DNA from: Cladobotryum mycophilum
Lineage: Eukaryota; Ascomycota; Sordariomycetes; Hypocreales; Hypocreaceae
DNA: 64,000 nt
NCBI GenBank assembly: GCA_036429605.1
Contig: JAVFKD010000010.1
Span: 1-64,000, forward strand
Direction: 5' to 3'
Shown: in pieces, positions 47,975 to 60,537 of the stretch
Layout: every line of letters starts with the position of its first letter
Numbering within the stretch: position 1 is the stretch's first letter
Translations under genes and position numbers: made by a program
The notes under the pieces: model-generated
Database searches by the model: none
The model's input: only the letters and a program-made list of their open reading frames with translations
Told to the model about the DNA's origin: nothing

Positions 47975-49524
47975 TTACTCTCTGTGGCGATGCCTCTTTG
48001 CCCATCGCGCTGCATCCAACCGTATATACTCATTCAACTTCTCCCGCTCCCTGATCCGTTCGCGGTTCTTTTCCTCTAGCTTATTCACCTTGTCCGCCAT
48101 CTTCTCTGCTACCTTTTGCGTCATCCTCCCCTCATGGTCCCTCATATCCTTTTCCATCTCCTCAATATGCCTCTCAAACTCCTTCTTCATCTTTTCTCTC
48201 GCTTCTCGAACCTTGCTCACTCGCTCGGCATTGCTCGGCCTGGCTTCCTCTGCGGTGTCCTCCACCTCCTCCGCCATGTTGTCCAGCTGCCTCTTCAGGT
48301 CATTCAGCCGGGACAGCATCCTATCAGCTCGCGTCTCGGGTGTCATTTTCAGAAGCTTTTCTCTAACAGCATTGAGAACCTTACTGTGCACTGAGTTATG
48401 CTTCTGACCCCACGACGCCCCAATGGCCTCATCCATGGCCTCCGAAAATACGGCCCCCTTCAAGTAATACAGGAACTTGAACTTACTCTCAAATGCCTTT
48501 TCAGCTTGTGCTTGAAGCTCGAGCTTGTAGTCGCTCGTCACGGCGTCCATCACCCTGTCGGCGCTGGCTTCGTAGGTGGCCTCGGCGAAATGGTCGTAGT
48601 TGGACTCGAACTCGACGCCCTCCTTGATCTTCTTGTCGAGGTCGTATTTCTTGAGCTTCATATCCTGGACATTCCTCATGAGCTCCTTTCGTTGGGACTT
48701 GACGTATTCCTTGAGTAGTCTCTCGCCGACCAACTTGATGAGGGTTCCTATGACGACTTGGCCTGTGGTGTGGTTTATTACCCACGCCACGGCGGATGGG
48801 CTGTAGTTGGTAACTTTCTCGGCGAGCTTTCGTGCCTTATGCTTCTCCCGTGCCTCCACACTTTCTGAGGGCTCACTAGTATCGTCTTCATATGTCTCCT
48901 CTAAAGGATCACCGGATTCGTTGGGGTGGATTAGATCAAGCACCACGGCTAGCTCGTCCTCTGTTATTTCTTCTTCAAAGAGATAGTGGGGTGTTCCGTT
49001 AATCTCCTGCCTTTTGTCGGCGGAGCTAGTGTGCGCGACAAACCCCGAAAAGGATCGCGATGGCGCATCTAGTTCTGGTCCAAGATTAACGTTAAAATTG
49101 ACCAAGAAGATGTGGTCATTGTGGGTGAATGAGATCTGGCCGTCGGTGTGCTGATCGAAGTCTACTTTTACCCCATCAACTACATAGTATCGTTAGTAAA
49201 TAGTGCAATGGCTGGCGGCATGTTTGTGGCCTTCTGCTTACCCGAGATACTTCTGTCTACCGAGTTCACAACAATAACCTCGGCCCCCGCGGGATTATCG
49301 TTGAGCTGATACGCCCCGCCAGCGAAGCGAACGTCGAAATCAGGCCCAAGCTTCGACTTCTCTATCACCCGCTGAGCATCCTCGACTGTAGGGAAAGCAT
49401 TCCTCTGTCGAAGAAAATTTTCTACAGCATCCGGCGTGCCATCATAAATAACGTTGGATAAATCGACAATGAAATGCGGACTATAGTATTGCTTGCTGTA
49501 GGGGCCTAAACCTCCTTCAGCCAT
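47975..49524 (-). CDS. Gene A: unrecognised protein with acidic linker and charged coiled-coil C-terminus
   Basis: Two exons, 49524-49242 and 49179-47975, separated by a 62-nt GT-AG intron (GTAAGC donor, CTAAC branch), phase 1. Joining them restores a continuous block through the junction (RSIS|VDGVKVDFD) and gives 495 residues. Residues 1-150 look beta-rich; about 165-195 is an acidic/charged linker (EETYEDDTSEPSES); one fairly hydrophobic helix (GQVVIGTLIKLVG) follows near residue 215. From about 390 to the end is a highly charged coiled coil rich in Lys, Arg and Glu. No signal peptide. I do not recognise the family. It lies 565 bp upstream of the 3' end of gene B, same strand, suggesting one locus. 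Confidence 0.72.
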
Positions 49525-50088
49525 GATGGCGGGGTTAACGTGGGGTAAGGGTTGAGATGGGTTTGGTGAGGTTACTATGCAGCGTCGAATAGGTAAATTC
49601 TTTTTGGGTGAGCGTCTTTTGTATTTATTCTATGGAGAGTTCCTGGTAGATATGCGAAGATGTCTTCATTGGTCGTTCGGCAAACTCTGCGTGTGATGCG
49701 TCAAACAGTGAAGTCGCCACATCTTGGGTGTGGCATGGATGCATTATTGCACCTCCACTATAAGGATGCATGGAACTTCACTAGATTTTATGCAATACCA
49801 CATCATTTAGTTGAAATAGGTTCTAGACAACCTCTCCATTACATCATATGAGTAATAATGGCACTTAATCTTCCCCCTTATAGTGGTGGGAATATGCACA
49901 TGCCCATTAAATGTGGACCTCGCTTGCGTTCTCTGAGAATCGCTGCCTAACGCACTGTCGCACAATCACTGTTTGCAAAACCATACACGTTCATTGGTTA
50001 TTCAGGCATCTAGTAGTCTCATAAATGAAAAGTGTCGATTAGGTGTAACAGCAGTCCACTCCACACTTGTCAAGTTACTTGCCTACTG
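49525..50088. promoter_or_regulatory. Promoter region of gene A
   Basis: 564 bp between the 3' end of B and the start of A. It contains an 11-bp inverted repeat CCACTATAAGG / CCTTATAGTGG at about 49754-49764 and 49878-49888. No clear TATA box. Confidence 0.45.
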
Positions 50089-51672
50089 CTATTCCTTCTT
50101 CTCCATCAAGATCAGGTCGTGGGGTAGCATGATATCAGTCATCTTGATAGATCCTGGAGAGCCATCCCTGGGCGCCAGAACATTGGTGCTTGCGAAAAAG
50201 TCCAGTCCATCCATTGTAAAGTCGAACGTATTTAATTTGATCACCACGTCCTTGAGCGAGTCTGGTGCATCCCTGGGCATCCCCACGATGGGTTGATGCT
50301 TGTCCTCGAATTTTAAAGTGATGCTTAGTTTTTCTCCATCACTCGAGCCTAGCGTTTGCTCGTTCTATTTCATACATCAGTTAGACTTATTATTCCTAAA
50401 GAGGTACAGGAAATAAGGGAAGGAATCGTACCTTGGGAATCGTAGCGGTGCCGTCTCCACTACCACCAGTTCTAACGTCTCCATCCATCGTCCAGATAGT
50501 ATTGGACCAGTGCACGCTTTTGGAATAGTTCCACTCCCACCGGTAAACTGGCTTCAAGTTCGAATCATCCTCGATGATCAAATGGACTGGCTTATCATTA
50601 AAGTCAATGGTAAACCCGTGGCTGTCTGAGGTAACCAGCGTCGCTGACGGGGTCCGATGGCTCCCTGACCCGACCGTGAGATTTCTGTTAAAGACTAGGG
50701 CCAGTTTTATACCGCTGTCCATGCCCCTGGCATATACTTTACCGACATTGTCATCTTTCATCAATTTATCGCACTGCTTGCGGATCTGGGGGATGAGGAA
50801 TTTGTCCTGGAAGAGCTTTCGCGATATGATGATGCTCGCGTCGTAGTCTTCTGGGAAGGGCAGGATGTCTTTACCTCCTGGTTGGAATTTCGGCTCCGCA
50901 ACTCCCTCCTGGAAACCACCCTTCGTGTTGATAAAGATATTGAGTGCCCCGTCTTGTGTCCCGAACTTGAATGCAGTGGGCTGGAGGAGGTCGCTGTGAG
51001 TGTATTTGTCGTTGGTGACGGCACCGACCTGGATGTCCAGAGATTTGATGACTTCGGCGTTTGCAATCCACTCATAGAACTTGGTCGTCCACTTGTCTAT
51101 CACCTTTCGGTCAAAGCCCTTCTCGTTTGGATGCGCATCGGTGAACTTCCAATTTGCTTGCCCAGATGGAACGTGTAGGATTAGAGAGTACGTGTGAGTT
51201 TTTGAATCATCAAAGTGGACAACCTTGTCGCTGCTCTATAGGTGTATCAGGAGAAACTCATCTACATCATCGTGGGGACACATACCGACACCTCTTTCTT
51301 GTCTCCAGACATAGCCACAACTTCTACGCTTGTTGAGAATGAGTACTTCCCGCGAGGGATCGGATACTTCATCACGTTGGAAAAGATTCTCTTGTTAACA
51401 TATCCGCGGATGGGCAGCGTCAGCGTGCCGGTTCCTGCATTCTCTGCCGAAGTCTTGAACTGTAGGTTTGGGGCGCCAAGTATTACTTCGCCGAGGCCGT
51501 CAACCCCGAAGTCGAGGTTTTTACTGCCAGCGTGTGAAGTCCATGCGTTGTTGAGCAAGCCGTTGATTCTCTTCTCCGAGTATGAGACGAGCACATCATA
51601 ACCCTGAGTCGCTGGATAAGCCACCGGATCCTCCTTCAACGCGGCGTGCAGTTCAGCTTTTGTTGACGCCAT
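50089..51672 (-). CDS. Gene B: possible TULIP/P47-like lipid-binding-fold protein
   Basis: Three exons, 51672-51286, 51235-50432 and 50364-50089, with phase-0 GT-AG introns of 50 and 67 nt, giving 488 residues. Starts MASTKAELHAALKE, followed by a GYDVLVSYSEKRINGLLNNAW helix-entry block, then long alternating strands with LTLPIRGYV and LQPTAFKFGTQDGALNIFI. That pattern, an early amphipathic segment plus a repeated beta-rich elongated fold, resembles TULIP-family P47/OrfX-like proteins, which in bacteria occur near toxin loci and are also found in some fungi. This assignment is by pattern only and is uncertain. No signal peptide or membrane helix. It is divergent from gene C across 794 bp. Whether it has any toxin role is unknown. 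Confidence 0.72.
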
Positions 51673-52466
51673 GTTAAGTAATCGATGGGAACAGAAATAA
51701 GAGTTGTAATAATCCGGTTTAAGTTTCACTTTACCCTCTCATACTAGAAGGATATTTGAGGAAGTTCTTTTTTCAGGATATCCATTTTAAATATCCATGT
51801 ATATTACGATCCATGCTTCAGCTCTACTCACAACACAAAGTGGAAGCATCGCACCCTTGCAACCCCTGCGGTAGGCAAATCCACAGTGAAGTAAGCTTGT
51901 GGGGCTTCGCCAAGTTCACTTTTTATGGAGTAAGTCGGCGATAGGGATTATGCATGGTTTATCAAATGAGGTATCATTTTTCGAGAGTTTGGGCAGCTAT
52001 TATGCCGTCCATATTACTCATATTTGGGCAGTGTGTGACGTTTTCTGCATCCTGCATATTCACCCCCTCAATAAATGGACCATGTCATCAGCGGTCACCA
52101 ATGATTGGAACGTTATAGCCGCAGGCGAATGATATCCCTGTTCAACCGTTACAATCACTAAACTAAAGCGATTCTAGGTATAAACGCCACAACTATCTCA
52201 GAAATACTACCTCATGTTTGTGGCATTGTCGAGAATGCTTACAAGGTGTGGGATGATACGGAGTGGTGACACGTTGCATGGAGAGTAATAATGCAGAACG
52301 AAGACGAAGTGTCGCATACGGAGTTGACACATCAACCCGCTCTAGCGGAATGCCGGCGCCGTGATACAGCATCGATCAAGGAATATTTTCTCTCCTTGGA
52401 AGTAGGTTCTTTCCCTCTGCGCAGCATTATCGTAGGTTCTGGTTTTGGTGATTGAAGTGGCCAATC
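51673..52466. promoter_or_regulatory. Divergent promoter region, genes B and C
   Basis: 794 bp between the two start codons (51672 minus, 52467 plus). No ORF of note. The head-to-head arrangement is the main reason to treat B and C as a co-regulated pair. Confidence 0.55.
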
Positions 52467-55400
52467 ATGGCATCGAACGACTTTTCTTTGAGCGATCTCC
52501 TCCCCGAGGTTTCGGAAACTGTTCGGCATCCTCCAAATGATCACAAGCTTATTCTCTCTGTCAGTGACAATTATGGGGAGAAACTAGCAGGTCCACAGAG
52601 CGATCTGACTTTGTACGTGGAAAAATACACCCTTGAGACTGGATTTGAAGCCAAGAATAGGGACCGTAGTCATCCGACAAAGTTCCAATTGTTTACCAAT
52701 GAATTGGTTCTTAAGCCCTCTTCCGGGAAATCCAATAGCTTCACCATTCAAGGCGCGGATGGAGGCGATGTGGCAGAGGCGAAGGACGAGGACAAGAGCA
52801 ACGTTCAAGACGGGTGTCCAGGAGGGCATATTGTACTGCATATGGGGAATCCACCCTCTGCAGACGATAAGCAGTTGGATAACCTTTGGTTGGATGGTAT
52901 GAGCTCTACTCGATGCTTATTACGAATTTAGCTGACAAGAAATAGTGTCCGGTGGCAAAGGCTGGACTCCCACAGACATCCTAGGGAAGCCGAATAATGT
53001 AAAGGGAGGAGATGGTGGCAAAGGCGGCACCGTCAACATCTGGTTTGGTCACCCTAATTCTGGACTTGACCCTTATGCGGCCCTTTCAATGCTTCAAGAT
53101 CTGCAGAAGCGTGTGCAGGATTCTGATGAAACGTGGCCCGCCAAGTATGTCAATGAGGTGTCGAACTTTGTCCTTATCTACCAGCGATTACAGAATCAAG
53201 GGAAATATAGGCTCCAAGGAGAGTTCACAGGCAAGAAGTTGCTGTCTCAGAGCAAAGAGAATCTTGAAGACGCGATAGAGAACCTGCTAGCACTTCTCAA
53301 TAAAGTACCAGTTGGAGATCGCATGAGTGCCCTCTTCACCAGTGTCGAAAAAGAGGGCAAGAAGTGGCCGGATGAGTTTGAGAGGGATATCCAGGAGTTT
53401 ATCGATCTTTCCAAGGAGGACAGTATCAAGGCAAAGTATAAGATTCCTGAAAAATGGACCACCGTTCAGGCGGTTACATCGCTCACGCAGATGGAATTTG
53501 GAGAGCAGCTTTACGACATGAGAATGGTGGCGACGGCATCTGAGACAAAGCGCGACTTGCGACAGGTGCTCTCCCAGCGAGCCCGCATTCGTGGAGGGCC
53601 ATACGGTGGAGGCTCACGTGGTCCAGGTGGGAAGCAGGGGGAGGATGGTTCGGTAACGGTGTCGCAGATTGCAGAGCATGCTGAAGACAGTCAGATCTGC
53701 TTCCTGCACCCAGAACAATGCCGCATGCTCTTAGACAAGGCCAAGATTGAGTTCTACTACGGCAAGGACGATAATCTCATCGCCAGTGCCAACATCCTGC
53801 AGAAACTACTTGACAGACTCTCGTTCCTCGCACCGACTACAGATTCTGACGGAAACCAGTCAACGACCGATTTTGCGGCCTCTGCTCTAGCGAAGGCGTA
53901 CAGGGAAGAGGCACAGCGACTATTCATTCCTTACGACCCATCCACAAAAGACACTGACGAGCCAATTGCCATTCGTCAGCTGCGAATGATCCGAGACGAA
54001 GCTTACATGACGCTATCTCATTTATTCTCTGGCCTGAATTTTGACGGACACATGCCGAATGAAGCTCCCAGGGGCACATTCAAATTCTATGATGAACACA
54101 TTACTAAATCCTTGAAGTATCTCGATGGAACGCGAAAGCTGTACGTGGAGTATGTAAAGGCTGTGGACCGGCTCGAGGCAAAGAAAAGCGCCCTCAAATC
54201 AGCAGTCAACGTCTCTTTGGTCGGTATGACCCAGAATAGCGCCTTAATCGACGATGCAAAGAGTCACATCTCGTCCAGTGCGTATAAGATTGATCTTCTC
54301 ACGGAGCCGCTTAAGCCCGCGAAAAAGCTTTTGTTGGAGAAGATCGAGGGCGTAAAAGAAAAGATTAAGGAATCGTTCAAAGTGAGCGCCGAGGACGTTA
54401 TCGAAAGTCTCGGTACCGTTTTATTCACCCATGGCAAGTCGATGGTACTTATGGGTGCTCTTCAAACGATGAAATTGGGCGAAGAGGCGGCTACAAAAAT
54501 TGAAACCGACGAGGGTATCAAGGTCAAAAAGAGCTACCTCATCAAGAAGATCGGAAGGCTCACAAAGGGAACGGTGGAGTCATTATGCGAAGGATATACT
54601 GCACTCAAGGACGACTCACTCAAGTTAACGGACCCGGGGGCCGTGAAGCTTTTGGCGTCAAAGGAAGAGATTATGGATGTTGTGCAGTCCATCTCTAACA
54701 CTGTCGGGGATGGTCTAGAAGCCAAGGTGAGGAATGCCTTTGATAGCTACATCGGTAAGTCGTACGCTCTATGCTCTCTGACCATTCGTTGCTAACTCCC
54801 CCAGGGAGCGTTCAGAAAAGAAACGCTGAAGTTGCGCGGTACAATGCAGGGCTCGGCTTGTTGACAAAGTTCTTGGACCAGAAGAAAGCTCTCCAACAGA
54901 GTAGCAAATACCTCGATGTCCAAGAGCGAAACATGGAGACGTACGATCCCCTGGTGGAATCCGTGCTGAGAAAGTTCTACATCGACGCATTGATGGATGC
55001 GCAACAATGGCTCAGTAAGGCCCAGCGCGCATACCAATTCAAAGCATTGAACCAAGAAAACGTCATCGGTGAAGCTTTGGGACAATATCACTTTGGCCAG
55101 CTTAGCCCATTCCAGCTCCAGCGAGTGCAGCAAGACCTGTCTTCTCGATATGACAAGAAGAAAGAGGCCAACGGCCGCGCTCCCCAGCACTTCCATCGGA
55201 AGCCGTTCTCTCTAAACAGCAACTGGCCCTCCATTCAGAAAAGCGGAATGGGCGCAAGATTATACGTCGACATCCCCAGCACATACCAAGGCTTCCTGCG
55301 CATGACGGATGTCCGATTGTACAAAGTGCGCTGCTTCCTCGAGGGCGCAAAGACCAAGTCCGGAAAGCTGCGCGTGTCTCTCACTCATACCGGCAATGAA

Positions 55401-55670
55401 TCGATTGTTGATTCTTCGAAGAAGAGGCATGAGTTTACCCATCAGCCTATTTCTGTTGAGTTTGCGTATGATTTAGCGACGCTTTCGTTTGATGAGGTAG
55501 ATACGTCTGATGGGGATATCGGTGCGCAGACGGATGGGTATGCTCTGGTTGGGCCTTTTACGCAGTGGAAGATTGATGTTCCTCTGGAAACTAATGATGG
55601 ATTGGATCTCAGAGGTGTTAAAAATGCCTATCTAGAGTTTGATGGAGAGTTTATACCGTTTACCGGTTAA
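52467..55670 (+). CDS. Gene C: large glycine-rich/helical protein, unrecognised family
   Basis: Three exons, 52467-52896, 52946-54754 and 54805-55670, with phase-1 GT-AG introns of 49 and 50 nt (CTGAC and CTAAC branches); joined length 1034 residues. Residues 1-100 are beta-rich. A glycine/aspartate-rich segment follows (QGADGGDV, PGGHIVLHMG, VKGGDGGKGGTVNIWFG at about 100-185). A long helical body runs to about 850, with a second glycine-rich insert (RGGPYGGGSRGPGGKQG) near 365-385. The C-terminal 140 residues form a beta-domain (TDVRLYKVRCFLEG, YALVGPFTQWKIDVP, GLDLRGVKNAYLEFDGEF) similar in style to C-terminal beta domains of large insecticidal-toxin-type proteins; this is pattern resemblance only. 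No signal peptide. Probably a partner of B and A. Confidence 0.75.
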
Positions 55671-56305
55671 GATTACATTGTCTTCACACACTTTTTACTG
55701 AATCACCTCATCGCTAGTAGCTAACTGCTGCGTCTGTTATACAGGCCAGATAATCAAATACAATATCACCTAGTAAATTTCTCTTCTATGATTAATTGCC
55801 TGTTTGCATCTGACTTAAATGTTTAAAATGTTTTTAAGGTTTAGCTTTAGATTCTAGGATGCTTTTTAAAGCTTTAATTATATACACAGTATTGAATATG
55901 TTATAAAATTTAATTTGAAGTAGTTAATTAAACTAAATTTAAAGATAGTGATATTTTTTATATAATACATTTATTATAATAATAAATAATAAATTAAAAT
56001 ATAAAGGGTTTTAAAGAGCTAGATTCTATATAAGTATATAAGACTTTTAAATTATTAATAAATATATAAATTGTTTTTATTAACTATACGTTATATTACT
56101 ATTATTTATTTATATCTATTAAAATATATAATTAATAGTAATAAATACTTAAGTAAGTAAGTAAAGAACTTAATTATTATAAATAGGTTTAGTTTTATCT
56201 TATTAAGATCTAGATCTTATATATTCTAATAAAATATTTATTATTTAATTATATAATTAAAATATTAATTAAGTAATTATATATATTATTATTCTTAATT
56301 CTATA
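55671..56305. other. Transition into AT-rich compartment
   Basis: About 120 bp of normal 3'-flanking sequence then AT-rich sequence with no gene. Confidence 0.5.
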
Positions 56306-56785
56306 TATAACAACCAGACCTTGCACTTATGTTATCTATAAAACTAAACCCACTTTTAATAATACTTGTGCAAGCTATTGATTAGAAACACAATCACAGT
56401 AAAACCCCGGGTAACACAGCTAATTATAATTAGCTTAAATAAGATTAACTTAAGTATATTTAATAACTTAAATAAAATTAACTTAAGTATATATAATAGT
56501 TTAAATAGAATTAATTTAATTTATTATAACTATTAAATTATTAGTTTATTTTTATTAAAATAAAACCTTATATTTATTTAAATTATAATAAATTTAATTA
56601 TTATATATATTAGTTTATATCTTTTTTTTATATATTTAATTAGTTATTAATATAATTATTTATTATTAATAATCTAATACTTAAACTATAATATATTAAA
56701 CCTATTGTTTGATTTTACTCTAATCTATAACTAATATTAACTATAATCTAGATTATCCTTGTTAGGAAACGCCCGGAATGTTATA
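56306..56785 (+). mobile_element. Solo LTR of the gypsy family
   Basis: 480 bp from TATAACAACCAGACC to CGCCCGGAATGTTATA, plus orientation. Its first part matches the reverse complement of the second element's LTR (CTAAACCCACTTTTAATAATACTTG). No partner LTR or interior adjoins it; flanks CTATA/ATATA are not a clean duplication. Confidence 0.75.
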
Positions 56786-58061
56786 ATATAGAATTTAATT
56801 ATTTTTATTTTCTTATATTTAAATTTTATAATTAAATTTAAGTTTTTTTTCTTATTTTATTTTTTACTTATAATATAATTTAAATTACTTCTATAATTAA
56901 TTTTCTTAATTTTAATTTTTTATTATTATTTTTTATTTAGTTTTATTTTTAGTTTTAGTAAAATTTGTATTAAACTTTTTTTACTTAAGTCATTCTATTA
57001 TATATAGTCTTTTTAAATATTATTCATAACTTAATTTAAGTTAGGTAAGTACTTTAGTTATTTATTTAACTGCTGGAATAATAAGAATAAAATACTTTTA
57101 ATTAGTATTTGTGACCCTGAATTAAATAAGAGTTATAGTTATTGATTGTGTGTTTTTGTAGGATTGTTATGTGTATGTAATTGTGTGTATGAGTCAGTAA
57201 CTGTGATATTGAGTGTATAGGAAGGAATTTATTTATTTATAAGGTATAAGTAATCTTAAGGTTTTAAATACCTATAAAAATCTAGTTTTTTAAAAAGATT
57301 TATTTTTTAGTTTGTTTATTATAGTAAATATATTATATAAAAAGTATAAATAAGTTTAAGTATAATTAAATTAATTGTTTAAACTTTGATTTTAATAATA
57401 TAAATAAAGCTTTTAGTATAATAAAGGGTTTAAGAGGTATATTAAGGTCTAGAGTTAGTTAATAATTTATAGTATTAATATTGTTTTATAGTTAGTATAT
57501 TCTTAAGGTAAAACCATTTTTATTATTATTATTATATTTTATTAAATAACTATATATAGTATTACTTTTAATTATTTAAGATCTAATTATTTTTATTTAT
57601 TTATTTATATAATTAAATTCCTTTTAAATATTATAATTATATACTTAGTTTCTTTTACTTATATTCTTTTTAATTATATTTATTATTTTATTTAATTAAT
57701 TACTTTTATTATTTTTCTTTTTATTTTAAAAATCCTTTATTTAATCTTTAATTTAATTATTATAAAATTTAAATTTAAATTTTCTTTTTAAATTATTTTA
57801 TTATTCTTTCTAGCTTTAATTAATATAGTTCTTAATCTTATAATTAAACAATAAATATAGCATTTAATAACTATACTTTTAATATATTTATTATTAAAGT
57901 ATTTAATTAAATAAAATAATAAAAATAAAGATAATTCTATTTTAAACATATATTAATTATAAAATAAAATAACTTTTTTAAAGAATAAGTCTTTATGATT
58001 TATTTAATTATATTAATTAATTACAATAAATAAGTTTGGTTTTATTTTATTAAAATCCAGA
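56786..58061. repeat. AT-rich repeat block, copy 1
   Basis: Bases about 57000-57530 match about 58880-59100 plus 59660-59830 (shared AGCTTTTAGTATAATAA and AAGAGGTATATTAAGGTC). The end of this block recurs a third time at about 61195-61275. So it is a repeated, degraded element of unknown class. Confidence 0.5.
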
Positions 58062-58528
58062 TATAATATTCTAGGCGTTTCTTAACAAGTATAACCTAAA
58101 TTATAGTTAATATTAACAATGGATTAAAACAATATTAAATAAATAAAATATAGTATTATAGTTTTAGTATTAAATACTAATAATAAATAATATTAAATTT
58201 ATAATTAATTAAGTATATAAAAGAATTATATAAACTAATATATATAATAATTAAATTTATTATAATTTAAATAAATATAAGATTTACTCCAATTAAAATA
58301 AACTAATTATTTAATAATTCTATGCTTATTTAATAATTCTTTGCTTATTTAGTGATTCTATGCTTACTTAGTAAGCCAATCTTTTAGAAATAAGCAAGAT
58401 TAATAATATTATTAATTAGCTTATTTAAGGTTCTGCTGTAGTTATACTAGGCCGTAATAAGCATAAATATTCTTAAAAGTAGGTTTTTTTTTAGTGTATA
58501 ACCTAGACGTAGGGTCAGGTTATTATAG
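58062..58528 (-). mobile_element. Solo LTR, minus orientation
   Basis: About 467 bp, TATAATATTCTAGGCGTTTC at the left and GGGTCAGGTTATTATA at the right. It matches the reverse complement of the first element's LTR type (AAGTAGGT..AGTGTATAACCTAGACGTAGG). A second, slightly different right end (GGTCGGGTTATTACA, to 58543) directly follows. Confidence 0.7.
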
Positions 58529-59149
58529 GTCGGGTTATTACACTACATTGTATATATTTTAATAAAATACTTATTATTTAATTATATAATTAAAGTATTA
58601 ATTAAATAATTATATCTTTTATTTTATTTTTAATTATTTAAAACCTAATTAATTTATATTTATTTATTTATATTATTAAATCGTTTTTAAATCTTATAAT
58701 TATAAACTTAATTTCTGTTATTTATATTCTTTTTACTTATATTTATTATTTAATTTAATTAATTAATTAACTTTTAATTTCTTTTTATTTTAATAATTCT
58801 TTATTTAGTTTTTAGTTTAATTAATATAGAGCTTCACTTTAAATTCTTTTTTTAAACTATCTTGTAATATATAGCCTTTTCTAGGTTCAGTTAGTAACTA
58901 GATTTAAGTTACTTAAATACTTTAATTACTTATTTAATTATTAAGATAGCTTAGATAATAGTTATAATTATTAATTATATGTTTTATAGGATTATAATAC
59001 GTATATAACTGTGTATATAATTTATTATTATAGTAAATATATTATATAAAAAGTATAAATAGGTTTAGGTTTAATTAAATTAATTATTTAAACTTTAATT
59101 TTACGTACTAAAAACACAAGCACTAGATGCCATGTTCACTGTTTAATAA
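58529..59149. repeat. AT-rich repeat block, copy 2 (left part)
   Basis: Left part of the block described at 56786-58061, interrupted at 59104. The 14-bp AAACTTTAATTTTA at 59090-59103 is repeated at 59648-59661, bracketing all of the intervening insertion. Confidence 0.5.
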
Positions 59150-59626
59150 TGTTAAAAGGAAATAGCCTCTCAGGCATAAAATTCCTTATAGCAATAAGTA
59201 ACAAGCTTAGTAATAGCTTATATAAGCTATTATAGCTTGATCTAGAAGGCTCGGTCAGTCCTTCTAGAAGCTCAGGGAAGAATAAGTATCTTAACGAGCT
59301 AATTCCCAATAAGGTTAGGCTTATGGGATTAGTTAGCCACTAAGGCTAAAAGAGGAAAAGAAAGGTTGAGATAAGATGTATTTAATCTACTAACTAACTA
59401 GAAGACAGGAATCTATCTACTATATATAGGAAATATAAGTGGGGCATAGAAAGTAAAAGAATAAGCTAGAATAGCCTATAGAACAATAGAAACAATAGGA
59501 TTATTGTCTATTGTTAGAACCTACTGGAATAGGCTAGAATAGCCTAGAGAACAATAGAAACAATAGTCTTATTGTTTCTTATTGTTAGGAACTAATTAAT
59601 AGGGTATTAACTAGTTCATTTTAACA
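59150..59626. mobile_element. Solo LTR, little mutated, copia-like
   Basis: 477 bp starting TGTTAAAAGG and ending TTCATTTTAACA, flanked by AATAA on both sides (59145-59149, 59627-59631). TG..CA ends, short inverted termini (TGTTAAAA/TTTTAACA) and a 5-bp duplication make it an LTR; class copia is a guess. Contains an internal near-duplicate of AGAATAGCCTA..GAACAATAGAAACAATAG (59470-59500, 59530-59560). It has clearly escaped RIP compared with its surroundings. Confidence 0.7.
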
Positions 59627-60042
59627 AATAACAAAATTAAAAACTACAAACTTTAATTTTAATAATAGAATTAAAGCTTTTAGTATAATAACTTAATAGT
59701 TTAGTTATTATTAAAAGGTTTAAGAGGTATATTAAGGTCTAGAGTTAGCTAATAGCTTATAGTATTAATCTTATTTTATAACTAGTATATCCTTAAGACA
59801 GGATTGTTTTTATTATTATTATTATATTTTATAAAATAATTTAATAATAAATATATTAAAAATATATGTATTAAATACTATATTTACTATTGAATTATAA
59901 GAAAGTAAGGGAAGAAAAAACTATGTAATTATTATATATTTATTAACCTATAACAAAAGCCTAAAAAGATACTATCCTTAACTCTTCATAAAATAATCTT
60001 AGGTTTTTTAATTTAAAAATCTTTTTTATATTTCTTTTATAT
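59627..60042. repeat. AT-rich repeat block, copy 2 (right part) and gypsy leader relic
   Basis: 59648-59830 resumes the repeat block. From about 59955 the sequence matches the gypsy 5' leader (compare 42000-42060) on the minus strand and is cut at 60043 by a nested LTR. Confidence 0.5.
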
Positions 60043-60537
60043 TATAATAACCCTATCCCACGTCTAAGTTATATACTAAAAAAACATTTATTTTTAAGAA
60101 TACTAATATCTATTTTAGCTTAATATAACTATAGTAAAACCTTAAATAAACTAACTAATTATATTATTAATTAAATATACCTTTAAGGAATTAGTATATT
60201 CAATACATATATAATTATTAAATCAATAAGAACTTATTAAATAACTTTAAAATTATTAAATAAACAAAACAATATTAACTAATTATAATAAGTATTAAAT
60301 AATTAATTTATTTTTATTAAAATAAACCTTCTATTCATTTAAATTATAGTAAAACTAATTATTATATTTACAAGCTTATGTAATTGTTTTATATATTTAA
60401 CTAATTATTAATATAATTATTTATTATTAATAATTTAATACTTAAACTATAATATATTAAACTTATTACTCTAATTTACTATTAGTATTAAACTACAATT
60501 CAAGTTATTTTTATTAGAAAATACTAAGAATATTATA
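60043..60537 (+). mobile_element. Solo LTR nested in a gypsy leader relic
   Basis: About 495 bp, TATAATAACCCTATCCCACG to AAGAATATTATA, plus orientation, type of the first element. The leader relic on its left resumes on its right at 60538. Confidence 0.65.
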
